Shown here: positions 40,490 through 48,622 of the stretch, in pieces | Numbering within the stretch: the first letter of the stretch is position 1 | Layout of the letters: each line of letters opens with the position of its first letter | Source of the DNA: CBDANZ01 sp965197865 | GTDB taxonomy: Bacteria; Acidobacteriota; Vicinamibacteria; Vicinamibacterales; CAVVIG01 | Direction: 5' to 3' | Assembly: GCA_965197865.1 (NCBI GenBank) | Contig: CBDANZ010000004.1 | Coordinates: 62,001-126,000 of the forward strand | Length of the DNA stretch: 64,000 nucleotides | Position numbers and translations under genes: made by a program | Notes under the pieces: generated by a model | Database searches by the model: none | What the model was told of the DNA's origin: nothing | What the model saw: only the letters and a program-made list of their open reading frames with translations

Positions 40490-41219
40490 GGTGAAAGGTC
40501 GCCTTCTGACGCGCCAACAGGTAGCAGCTCGAAACGATGATTCGGCGTAAAAACGGACGCCTGATCGTCGGATGGCGTGTGGTGGTCGCGCCAGCGGCGC
40601 TCCACGCGCGTCCACAGCGCGATGACGAGCGCCACAATCGTCGCCAGGTGGCCCTGCAGGCTCCGCGACGTGCCGACGCCGACGAGCGACCGCGTCAAGA
40701 GGCCCAGATTGAAGCCGCCGATATGGACGGGTAAACGTTTCAGGATGTTGGTGTGCCCTCGCAGATGCGTGCGCCGCATCCCACCGGGTTCATAGAGATG
40801 CGCATTCGGTCGTTCGAGATACTCACTCCGTCGACGCGACAAGGCCAACCCACGCACGCCTCGGATGCGTCGACGATTCGCGTACACCGCGTCGCGCGCC
40901 GCCGCCTGGTGCGTCCAGTTGCGCCGGCCGCGATCGGGCTCCGCGATATAGGTCCGCAGATCGAGTGTCGCGAGATCCACCCGCGTCTGATTACTGTGGT
41001 ATCCCTTGTCGGCCACGACCTCGTCGATGATCGCCGTGTGCCCGTCGGTCGCCACCGCCACGGCTTCGAGCTCTTCGGCCGTCGTGGTGACCGTCTCCGC
41101 GATCGTCGTCGTATCGCCCTGATCGGCGCCCTGGGCGCCGGCGCGCGCGACGAGTTCGAGCAGGCGGCCTCGGCTCCGCCCGCGTGCCGCCAAGTCGGCT
41201 CCTGTCCGTCTCGAATTCG
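40490..41219 (-). pseudogene. 3' fragment of an IS1182-like transposase element
   Basis: The frame covers AVATDGHTAIIDEVVADKGY, HSNQTRVDLATLDLRTYIAE, PDRGRRNWTHQAA and LYEPGGMRRTHLRGHTNILK. It is homologous to the C-terminal part of the transposase at 48584-50008 (EVVGDKRYHSNQALVDLEAV). The 5' part has been replaced by the rve-type element at 41220. The end GGTGAAA (40490-40496) is the inner half of its terminal repeat, split by IS1111 copy A. Confidence 0.8.
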
Positions 41220-41222
41220 TTG

Positions 41223-42314
41223 TCAGGCCGCCACTGGGAGCTGAACCAAGTCCCGGCAGTGGGAGACCCAACGGACACTGTTCAGTTCGGCACGGGCCAC
41301 CATGTGGCCGCCGGCGAAGGTCGACGGCGTGTGGCCCTTCAACGACGCGTGGCTGCGTACCTCGTTGTAGTAGGCCTGGAAGTCGGCAAGTTTCCGTTCA
41401 AGATCACGGGCATTCCAGAACAGCACATGGTCGAGACATTCTCGCCGCGTCGTTCCGATCAGGCGCTCCACGAATGGGTGAGACCTGGGCACATGAGGCA
41501 CGGTCTTGATTTCGTCGATCTCCAGAATCCGCAGGTTCGCTGTCCAACGATGCGCCTCGAACAGCGGATCATGATCGGTGCTGAGATGTCGCGGGGCGCC
41601 CCGACCATGAATGGCGGCGTTGAACATGCGGCAGAGGTCGGCGCCATTGACCGGACCGCGGTGCACGCCGACTCCGACGAGGCGGCGCGTGAATTGGTCC
41701 ATGACCACGAGCACCCAGTCGCTCCGGAGCACGATGGACTCGCATCGAAAGAGGTCCACACTCCACAGGCTGTCTGTCGTGTGTCCGATGAACGACAACC
41801 ACGAGGACCCGGTTCCGCCCGGGATGGGGCGATAGTGTGTCGACAGCACGCGGTACACGACGTTCTTATCGATGTTGGCCCCGAACGTTCGCGAGATGAT
41901 GCGCGCAATCCGTGGACAGCCGAACCGAGGAGTACGCGACTTGAGCTCGACGATGGCCTGGATGAGTGCCTCGCTCGGCCCCTTCGGTCTGGGCTTCTTC
42001 GGGCACTCGCTCGACGAAAACAGTCGGCGGTACTTGCGACGCACCAATGCCTGATGAAACGCCAGGAGCGTCGAGGGGCGTACGCCGATGGCAACCTTTC
42101 GGATCCGTCCTGGGCTGAGGAAGAGTGACCCGAATCCGAACAGCAGCCGGTCATTCGCTGTCAGGTGCGGCGCCCGCCGGCGAGGACGGCGCAAGACGAT
42201 CAGTGGCTGCTTGAGCAGAAGATTCTCCGCGATCACCGCTCGCACGCCACCGGGGCCACACAGCGTCGCGGTCATGACGGTCAGGTGAAGCAGGGTGAGC
42301 AGGAGGGCCTTCAT
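41223..42314 (-). CDS. integrase-core (rve) transposase
   Basis: A 363-residue DDE recombinase. The N-terminal helix (LLLTLLHLTVMTATLCGP, then AENLLLKQPLIVLRR) and an HTH (RFGCPRIARIISRTFG) precede the catalytic core with Asp in SLWSVDLFRCESIVL, Asp in RHLSTDHDPLFEAHR and Glu in HPFVERLIGTTRRECLDH. Related proteins are commonly annotated simply as integrase-core transposases, near IS3/IS481. Element ends could not be fixed. It has replaced the 5' part of the IS1182-like copy. Confidence 0.8.
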   Translation of the reverse strand: MKALLLTLLHLTVMTATLCGPGGVRAVIAENLLLKQPLIVLRRPRRRAPHLTANDRLLFGFGSLFLSPGRIRKVAIGVRPSTLLAFHQALVRRKYRRLFSSSECPKKPRPKGPSEALIQAIVELKSRTPRFGCPRIARIISRTFGANIDKNVVYRVLSTHYRPIPGGTGSSWLSFIGHTTDSLWSVDLFRCESIVLRSDWVLVVMDQFTRRLVGVGVHRGPVNGADLCRMFNAAIHGRGAPRHLSTDHDPLFEAHRWTANLRILEIDEIKTVPHVPRSHPFVERLIGTTRRECLDHVLFWNARDLERKLADFQAYYNEVRSHASLKGHTPSTFAGGHMVARAELNSVRWVSHCRDLVQLPVAA

Positions 42315-42394
42315 GCGCGAGACAGCGTAGGTCAGACGTCAGGCGCCACGCAACGTTGCCTCAAGCCTGGATTCAGCCAGAGAATTGAGAATTC

Positions 42395-42835
42395 GAGACA
42401 CACAGCTGGCAGGGCTACCGCGGGCTGGAGCGGCTCGGCTACGTCCACGACCGGCGCAGCCAGCGCGCCGCCCAGAACCGCGGGGAGGACCCCGGCGTGC
42501 TGCTGCCCGCGGTTCACCGGGTCGCCTCGTTGGCCAAGCGGTGGCTGCTGGGTACCCACCAGGGCTCGGTGCGTACCGCACACCTGGCGAGCTATCTCAA
42601 TGAGTTCGTGTTTCGCTTCAACCGCCGCCACTCCCGCAGCCGTGGGATGGTGTTCTACCGAGTGCTCGAGCTCGCCGTCGCCCACGACCCGGTGCGCTAC
42701 CGGAATCTCATCGCCACCAAGCGGCCCCGGGCAGTACCGCCCATACCGCCGCTGGCGCGCGGGCACCCACCGAGCCTGGATCGCCCCGCAGCGACCCGTC
42801 CGTGGAGAAACGCTGACCTGGACGGCTCCGGTTAG
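42395..42835 (+). pseudogene. IS1595-family transposase C-terminal fragment
   Basis: The continuous frame reads THSWQGYRGLERLGYVHDRR, then LLPAVHRVASLAKRWLLGTH, QGSVRTAHLASYLNEFVFRF and NRRHSRSRGMVFYRVLELA. This is the conserved ISXO2-like end of IS1595 transposases. The 5' half is missing next to the rve element. The GGAGACCCCCATAGCGC motif after the stop resembles the element's terminal repeat. Confidence 0.75.
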
Positions 42836-42894
42836 ATGGAGACCCCCATAGCGCTTTAATGGTGGGACGCCACCTGTCTTGGGGCCGCGCCGGC

Positions 42895-44070
42895 TCATCC
42901 TTCGCAGACGAGCGGCGCGTCGTACTCCAGGCCCAGCAGCCGGAAGTAGTTTTGCCCGAGGGCGATGTTCCGGAAGGCGTCGTCGTCCAGATACCGATGA
43001 ATGCGGCCCGTGACCTCCAGCTCCGTGCGGTAGACCTCCAGATCCTTCTCGCGCGACGCCAGAAAGTCGGTGCCAGGGAGAATCCGTTCCGAGTGCGCGT
43101 TCAAGAACGGCACGTACAGCGCCCGCCCCTCCGGCGTCGAGAAGTAGGCGTCGTCGAGCACCCGCCACGCGAGGTCCAGCATCAGGTTGGCATGGCGCTC
43201 CAGCATCGATGTCATCAGCGCGATGTGTCGGGCGGGGTCCATCCCGGTCAGCTCGCGGGACAGGCCCATATGGACCCAGATGATCGCATTGTCCGGGTAC
43301 CGGCGCAGGACCTCCTCCATCACCGGCAGGAACCGGGTCGGGTTGTCGTCGTCGCCCAGGTCCGAGTGGATGGCGAGCGGGACGCCCCGTGCCTGCAACA
43401 CGTTCATGAAGCCGCTCCAGTCGCTGATCGTGGCCAGCGGCACCGGCTCGTGCCCGTTGGCAAATAGGGCCTGCTTGACAAGATTGACCTCGCCCATCCA
43501 TCGGAACTCGCCCGGATACTCCCGTTCCAGGAGTTCCATCCCGGCCAGGACCGAGTCCGGATCCGACAGATCCGGGAATGTCATCGCAAGCGTCAGGTGG
43601 ACACCCTCCGGCGTCTTCGTGACGACGTTGGCGGCGTTGACGAAGTCGTTCTTCAACGTCGACGTCACCACCGTGCCCGGGCAGTCCAGGTAGTACGTGC
43701 AGGAGGACGCTGCGGGCAGCATCTGGCCGATGCCGTAGACGTTGGCGAACAGTACGCCAGTCGTCGCGAGATACTCCACGACCTCCTCGAACGGGATGGC
43801 GGGTCCACCGAACGGCCGGAAGTGCAGGTGAGTATCGACGACCGCAGTCTGCGGCTGCGCGGACCGGTCGTAGCAGGGTGCGTCGGCGGTCTGGAAGGCG
43901 TCCAGCGTCAGGCCGGGCGGCGCATTCGCCGGCGCGCGCTCGGCGCTGGGGCCGGTGGATGTGGCGTCATCGCCCCAGCTGCAACCACCTGCGCCCAAAA
44001 GGCCAAGCGTGATGAGCGGCCCGAACCAAGCGCTGCGCCGCGTCCACACGACTCGATCAACGACACGCAT
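42895..44070 (-). CDS. amidohydrolase family lipoprotein
   Basis: About 391 residues from ATG 44070. A lipoprotein signal (WFGPLITLGLLGAGGCSWGD) is followed by an amidohydrolase-like barrel: metal motif TAVVDTHLHFRPFGG, then FRWMGEVNLVKQALF, PLAIHSDLGDDDNPTRF, AIIWVHMGLSRE and RILPGTDFLASREK. The His and Asp ligands are spaced as in TIM-barrel metallohydrolases. Substrate unknown. Longer starts (44169, 44100) would place the lipobox too far inside. Confidence 0.75.
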   Translation of the reverse strand: MRVVDRVVWTRRSAWFGPLITLGLLGAGGCSWGDDATSTGPSAERAPANAPPGLTLDAFQTADAPCYDRSAQPQTAVVDTHLHFRPFGGPAIPFEEVVEYLATTGVLFANVYGIGQMLPAASSCTYYLDCPGTVVTSTLKNDFVNAANVVTKTPEGVHLTLAMTFPDLSDPDSVLAGMELLEREYPGEFRWMGEVNLVKQALFANGHEPVPLATISDWSGFMNVLQARGVPLAIHSDLGDDDNPTRFLPVMEEVLRRYPDNAIIWVHMGLSRELTGMDPARHIALMTSMLERHANLMLDLAWRVLDDAYFSTPEGRALYVPFLNAHSERILPGTDFLASREKDLEVYRTELEVTGRIHRYLDDDAFRNIALGQNYFRLLGLEYDAPLVCEG

Positions 44071-44161
44071 CGCGCTCGCGTACTGAACGTCGTCCGGCAT
44101 TGTCAACGTGAACCTGTCGCTGGCAGTGTAGGCCAATGACAAGCTCTGCGCCACGCGACCC

Positions 44162-44443
44162 CAGGCCAACCGAGACTCACGGCCGCATCTGATCGGTGGT
44201 CATGGCGACTTCGTGTGGGAACAGGGGTCCTTCGCCGATCCCCCGGCCCACGGGCTGGAAACCTGGTTCATCCGTGGAGGGTCGGCCGGTGCGGTGGTCT
44301 ACACGTTCCGGCAGCCGGGTCTCTATGCGTATCTCACGCACAACCTGATCGAGGCGGTTGAACTGGGCGCGTTGGCCCACATGATGGTGGACGGTGCATG
44401 GGACGATGATCTGATGACGCAGGTGATGCCCCCCAGTCCGATG
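44162..44443 (+). pseudogene. nirK: 3' fragment of copper nitrite reductase
   Basis: In-frame residues NRDSRPHLIGGHGDFVWEQG, LETWFIRGGSAGAVVYTFRQ, PGLYAYLTHNLIEAVELGAL and AHMMVDGAWDDDLMTQV match the C-terminal cupredoxin domain of the longer NirK type, including the substrate-pocket His in YLTHNLIEA. No start exists and roughly two thirds of the gene is missing. The frame runs on into MITE copy 3. With norB at 57.7-60 kb it suggests a former denitrification cluster. Confidence 0.75.
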
Positions 44444-44500
44444 GCCGGCGGGCGTGCGAAAGCCGGGGCGGGCAGGCGGGCACAGACGGCGAGGTCGGCA

Positions 44501-44666
44501 CTAGCAGTCCGTGGTGAAAGTCGGGCGCTGCACCGAGACGAGCGAGGCGCCTCGCGGGCAAGGCGCGACGACCGAGAATACCGCCTGTATTTGATGGAGG
44601 AGCAACGCAGGCCACGAGGATGCATCGCTCGTCGAATGCAGACGGACTTTCACCACGGACTGCTAG
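44501..44666 (-). mobile_element. 166-bp MITE, copy 3 (inverted)
   Basis: Reverse-complement copy, exactly 166 bp, with the same 22-bp inverted repeats and terminal CTAG on both sides. It differs from copy 1 at one position only. It lies 58 bp beyond the nirK homology, and the nirK frame reads through the whole element. Confidence 0.85.
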
Positions 44667-44746
44667 GCGAAAGTTCGCGGAATATGTTCTAGAGTTATCC
44701 TTCAAGGAGCCTGTCACTCATTTCTCGGACACGCTTCTAGCCTGTT

Positions 44747-44980
44747 GTGCCGATACGTGCGCCCCGACGCTCGCACCTGATTCCCCGGACCCGCGACGGC
44801 CGGATCGCCACTGTTGCATTTCTGGCGATCTTCCTCCTTGCCCTGCCGCCGGTGACGCACACGGTGCTTAACCGCACCGAGCCGTGGCTCTTCGGGGCGC
44901 CTTTCCTCTACGCGGTGCTGCTCGCGGTGTACGTTGCGTTGATCGGCATCCTGATCTGGGTCTGGCGCCGGCGGGTCTAG
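44747..44980 (+). CDS. small two-helix membrane protein (DUF3311-like) partner of the symporter
   Basis: A 77-residue protein with two helices (TVAFLAIFLLALPPVTHTVL and FLYAVLLAVYVALIGILIWV) and a C-terminal RRR motif. Small proteins of this build often precede sodium:solute symporters, as YhdT or DUF3311 partners. It lies 30 bp upstream of the symporter. The GTG start at 44747 is provisional. Confidence 0.65.
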   Translation: MPIRAPRRSHLIPRTRDGRIATVAFLAIFLLALPPVTHTVLNRTEPWLFGAPFLYAVLLAVYVALIGILIWVWRRRV

Positions 44981-45010
44981 CAGCAGGCGATCCAGCAAGA
45001 GGAAACCCTG

Positions 45011-46546
45011 ATGGAGACCTGGGAAGTCGCGACCACCCTGATCGCCGCGTATCTGGGCGTGACCCTCCTCCTCGGCGTGCTCGCGAACCGGCGTCTGACG
45101 GTTGACGTGGAGGACTTCATGCTCTACGGCCGGAAGGCCGGTTTCATCGTCCTCTACCTGACCATTGTCGCGACGTTCCATTCGGCCTTCGCCTTCCTCG
45201 GTTCGGCCGGGTTCTTCTACACGCACGGCATCGGCTTCTGGGCGGCGGGCGCGTGGACGCTGCTCGCCGGCGCGATCACCTATGTCCTCGGCACGCGTAT
45301 CTGGGCGCTCGGCAAGGCGTTCGGCTACGTCACACCGGCCGACCTGCTGGCGGACTTCTACGAGTCGGAACTCGTGCGGGTCACCGTCGCGCTCGTATCG
45401 GTGGTCTTCACCATTCTGTACATCCAGGTTCAGGCGCAGGGGCTCGGCTACATCATCACCGTCGCCACCGGAGGGCGCGTCTCGTTCGAGCGTGGGACCT
45501 TGCTGCTGCTGATCGTGGCTGCGTTCTACCTGATCGCGGGCGGGCTGCGGGCGGTCTACTGGACCGACGTGCTGCAGGGGATCTGGATGTACGCCGCCGT
45601 CTGGGTTGGCGCGATCGTGCTCTCGTACGAGCTGTTCGGCGGGCCGCTCCAGCTCTGGCGGGAAGTCGCCGCACAGCGCCCCGATCTGCTCGCGCTGCCC
45701 GGCCCCAACGGGTTCTTCACGCCCGGCATGTGGATCGGGATGATCGCCACGCTGTCGTTCGGCATCATCCTGCAGCCCCACATGCTCATCCGCTACTACA
45801 CGGCGGTCGACGCGAAGACGCTGAAGGCGCTCGGGGCGACGACGCCGATCTACCTGATGACACTCTATATCCCGACGGCGCTCGTCGGCCTCGGCGGCGC
45901 GGTGGCGATGCCGGACCTGGACATCCCCGACCGGATCTTCCCGGAGCTGCTCTTCGCGCACGTCTCGCCATGGCTGACCGGCGCGATCCTGGCCGGCGCC
46001 GTCGCCGCTGCGATGTCGACCCTCGACTCCATTCTCCACTCGAACATGACCATCCTCACCCACGACATCTATCGCCGCTACGTCCGGCCCGGCGCGGGTC
46101 AAGCGCATTACCTACAGGTGGGACGGCTGTTCGTCGTGCTGCTCCTCGCCGTCGGCTACGTCCTGACCGTCAGTACCTTCGACCTCCTGGTCGTGCTCAT
46201 CACGCTGTCGGGCGCCGGCGCCCTCCAGTTGCTGCCGGGTCTGGCCGGCGTCTGTTTCCCGGGCCGCCGGACGCTCACCCGGGCCGGCGTCGTCGCCGGC
46301 ATCGCGGCCGGTCTCGTGACGCTGTACGTGACGCTGGTCGTGACGCCCCATCCACTGGGGATGCATGGCGCCATCTGGGGCTTGCTCGTGAACGGCGGGA
46401 CGGCGCTGCTAGTGTCGGCATTCACCGCAGCGCCGTCCGCCGGTACGATCGAACGCGTCCACGGCGAGCTGGAAGCGTTCGTCTACGGGGGGTCGAAGCC
46501 GCCTGAAGAAGGCGCGCGCCCGAGCGACAACGCGCGCGAGCGATAG
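45011..46546 (+). CDS. sodium:solute symporter family protein
   Basis: A 511-residue SSS-family (LeuT-fold) transporter with about 13 helices. Family landmarks: DFMLYGRKAGFIVLYLTIVA, FGYVTPADLLADFYES, AGGLRAVYWTDVLQGIWMY, FGIILQPHMLIRYYTAVDAK, and the sodium-site helix AGAVAAAMSTLDSILHSN. Substrate not predictable. It appears complete and forms a two-gene unit with the small membrane protein upstream. Confidence 0.92.
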   Translation: METWEVATTLIAAYLGVTLLLGVLANRRLTVDVEDFMLYGRKAGFIVLYLTIVATFHSAFAFLGSAGFFYTHGIGFWAAGAWTLLAGAITYVLGTRIWALGKAFGYVTPADLLADFYESELVRVTVALVSVVFTILYIQVQAQGLGYIITVATGGRVSFERGTLLLLIVAAFYLIAGGLRAVYWTDVLQGIWMYAAVWVGAIVLSYELFGGPLQLWREVAAQRPDLLALPGPNGFFTPGMWIGMIATLSFGIILQPHMLIRYYTAVDAKTLKALGATTPIYLMTLYIPTALVGLGGAVAMPDLDIPDRIFPELLFAHVSPWLTGAILAGAVAAAMSTLDSILHSNMTILTHDIYRRYVRPGAGQAHYLQVGRLFVVLLLAVGYVLTVSTFDLLVVLITLSGAGALQLLPGLAGVCFPGRRTLTRAGVVAGIAAGLVTLYVTLVVTPHPLGMHGAIWGLLVNGGTALLVSAFTAAPSAGTIERVHGELEAFVYGGSKPPEEGARPSDNARER

Positions 46547-46581
46547 TCTGCCGCGATGTTCGATTCCGCAGGCCTGCCGAG

Positions 46582-46600
46582 GGCATTGTCAACTTGTTGA
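46582..46600. repeat. solitary IS6-type terminal repeat
   Basis: GGCATTGTCAACTTGTTGA is the same as the right end of the IS6 element ending at 63855 (inverted). No IS6 body is attached: the adjoining sequence on the inner side is an integrase fragment. A scar of deletion or recombination. Confidence 0.6.
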
Positions 46601-46601
46601 G

Positions 46602-46875
46602 GGGGATTCTCCCGCAGGCGGTCGGAGAAGCCGGGCACGGTGTCGAGCCAGCCCCAGTGGACGGCGAGGGTGCCCATGCGGTGGAGGGCCGAGGTCTCGC
46701 GATTGATGGTGCCGGTGGCCGCCCCGGCGGCGCGCCGGGCGAGTTGATACTGGCGGATCTGATAGGTGGTCAGCGCGGCGGCCGGCGCGGCGCGGCCGAA
46801 GAACGTGGTGAGATGGGCGATCCGGCCGCGGGCGGCGGCGCCGGGTTCCAGCCGCCGGCGCGGGCTAGTTCCGAT
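46602..46875 (-). pseudogene. tyrosine recombinase/phage-type integrase fragment
   Basis: Reads IAHLTTFFGRAAPAAALTTY, QIRQYQLARRAAGAATGTIN, RETSALHRMGTLAVHWGWL and FSDRLRENPP. This is the SAM-like core-binding domain of phage-type integrases (N-terminal region). It is cut at one side by the IS6 terminal repeat and at the other by the IS6 transposase. The catalytic domain is lost. Confidence 0.6.
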
Positions 46876-47635
46876 TCATGCAACAACGCCCTACCACGGA
46901 TACCGCTTTCCCCCCGAGATCATCAGCCACGCTGTCTGGCTGTATCACCGTTTCGGTGTGAGCTTTCGCGATGTCGAAGATCTCCTGACCCAACGCGGCG
47001 TCACGGTGTCCTACGAAGCGATCCGGCTATGGTGCCTCACGTTCGGTTCAGCATACGCTCGCCGGCTCAAGCGTCGACAGGGCCGGCGGGGCGACACTTG
47101 GCACCTGGACGAGGTCTTCGTCACCATCCAGGGACGGCGGCACTATCTCTGGCGTGCCGTCGATCACGATGGCGACGTCCTCGATATCCTCGTCCAGTCG
47201 CGTCGTGACTGCCGGGCTGCCAAACGTTTTTTCCGCAAGCTGTTGAAGGGCCAAGAGCGTCAGCCTGGGCGGCTGGTCACCGACAAGCTGAGCAGCTACA
47301 GGGCTGCGCACCGAGCGGTCATGCCGTCCGTCGCCCATCGCACGGACCGATACGCGAACAATCGCGCAGAGGTGTCGCATCAACCGACGCGACAGCGCGA
47401 GCGACAGATGCGCCGGTTCAAATCCGCTGCGCACGCGCAGCGATTTCTCTCGGTCCACGGACTCGTGCTGAATCTCTTCCGAGTCGGGCGACATCTACTC
47501 CGGTCGAGGCACCACCGCGTGCTCCGAGGGCGGGCGTTCGTCGAAGGGGATGCGGCGACGTGTGCGTGCTGAACGAGCGAGGGCGAACGACCTCGAGGCG
47601 GAGCAGCGCACTGTTCACACCAAGTTGACAATGCC
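46876..47635 (+). mobile_element. IS6-family element, left end deleted
   Basis: The right terminal repeat (CAAGTTGACAATGCC, 47621-47635) is present; the expected left repeat before the transposase start is missing. The frame fuses directly with the antisense of the integrase fragment. It encodes the transposase at 46880-47572. Confidence 0.65.
46880..47572 (+). CDS. IS6-family transposase (start lost)
   Basis: About 225 recognisable residues: PYHGYRFPPEIISHAVWLYH, RFGVSFRDVEDLLTQRGVTV, DDE core with TWHLDEVFVTIQGRRHYLWR, LVTDKLSSYRAAHRAVM, and NNRAEVSHQPTRQRERQMRR. A sister copy at 63090-63791 starts cleanly at ATG. Here the usual first codons are replaced, so translation would need a start in the integrase fragment (GTG 46766 gives an open 268-residue frame). 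Confidence 0.8.
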   Translation, partial: ATTPYHGYRFPPEIISHAVWLYHRFGVSFRDVEDLLTQRGVTVSYEAIRLWCLTFGSAYARRLKRRQGRRGDTWHLDEVFVTIQGRRHYLWRAVDHDGDVLDILVQSRRDCRAAKRFFRKLLKGQERQPGRLVTDKLSSYRAAHRAVMPSVAHRTDRYANNRAEVSHQPTRQRERQMRRFKSAAHAQRFLSVHGLVLNLFRVGRHLLRSRHHRVLRGRAFVEGDAATCAC

Positions 47636-47637
47636 GC

Positions 47638-47806
47638 TCACCGAGGTAGACATCGAACAGCGCTCGGCAGAAGGCCCGGCGGGTTTCACCAGTCCGGTCC
47701 ACGTCTGCTGCTCGGGGACGTGGCCGGCGTCGACCGCCGCGCGCTGGGCAGCGTCTCGCCCGCGTTCGGTCACGGTGAGCACGTTGAAGCTCTGGCCTTC
47801 CGGCAT
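47638..47806 (-). pseudogene. unidentified plasmid/conjugative-element gene fragment
   Basis: Reads PEGQSFNVLTVTERGRDAAQ, then GHVPEQQTWTGLVKPAGPSA. Composition is protein-like and vaguely resembles proteins near relaxase genes, but I cannot name a family. It is bounded by the IS6 right end and by IS1111 copy B. Nothing else is seen in 47573-47875. Confidence 0.25.
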
Positions 47807-47875
47807 GTTGGACCGTTCCGATCTTCTCCATTTTGAGGTTCCACACTTAGGAAGGCCTCGTCGGCGGCCAGGCCG

Positions 47876-48622
47876 ATCCCGGGAATCGTCCGCAGTCGCA
47901 TCACGACGGGGTCGGCGTCGGCCAGGGCGCGCAATTCCCGTTCCAGGCCGGCAATCCGAGCCTCAATCGCCCGCACTTCCTCGTGGACGCTCGTGAGCAC
48001 CTGCCGCAGATGCCTCGGCAACACGGTGGCCGCCTCGTCGAGCAGCACAGGCAAGACCCGCAGCGCCGCACAGCCCCCCGCCGGCAGCAGCAGCCCCTGT
48101 TCCCGCAAGAGCCCGCGTAACACATTGATGCGCGCCGTCCGCGTCGTCATCCACTGCTCGCGCACCCGGTGCAGCGCCACGAGCGCTTGCTGCTCGACCC
48201 GCTTCACCGGGACACGGGGTATCTCGCCCGACCGGATCGCCTCGCGGATCGCCTCCGCATCCGCCCGGTCCGTCTTGTTGCGCCGCACGTAGGGCCGCAC
48301 GTACGCCGGGGGCACGAGGGTGACGCGATGGCCGTGTTGCTGGGCAACCCGCCCCCAGTAGTGGGCGGTGCCACACGCCTCCATCACCACATGGGTCGGC
48401 GGCGTCTGCGCGAGAAAGCGGGCGAACCGTGCGCGGTTGAGTCGCTGGCGCGACCACACGCGCCACCGGGCATTGGCGATCGCCAGCTCGAACACGGACT
48501 TTGCCAGGTCAACGGCCACTGTCGTAGCATCCATTTCGGTTTCCTCCTGGTTGTGGCTGATGGGCATCAGCTGATGCGGCACATCATGCCGCATCGGAAC
48601 CGGGAGGAGTCCATACCATCAT
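47876..48622 (-). mobile_element. IS1111-type element, copy B (truncated)
   Basis: Nearly identical to copy A from its transposase-start end (subterminal repeat at 48599-48612) down to the middle of the recombinase gene, where homology stops at about 47876. It encodes the N-terminal 220 residues of the recombinase from ATG 48534. It abuts GGTGAAA at 48623, the inner half of the left terminal repeat of the IS1182-like element. A few substitutions (for example Ala to Gly in LLLPAGGCAAL) separate it from copy A. Confidence 0.88.

Noticed and set aside
44714..46108. 464-residue minus-strand ORF
   Set aside because: Antisense of the sodium:solute symporter, extremely Arg/Asp/Glu-rich with no motif.
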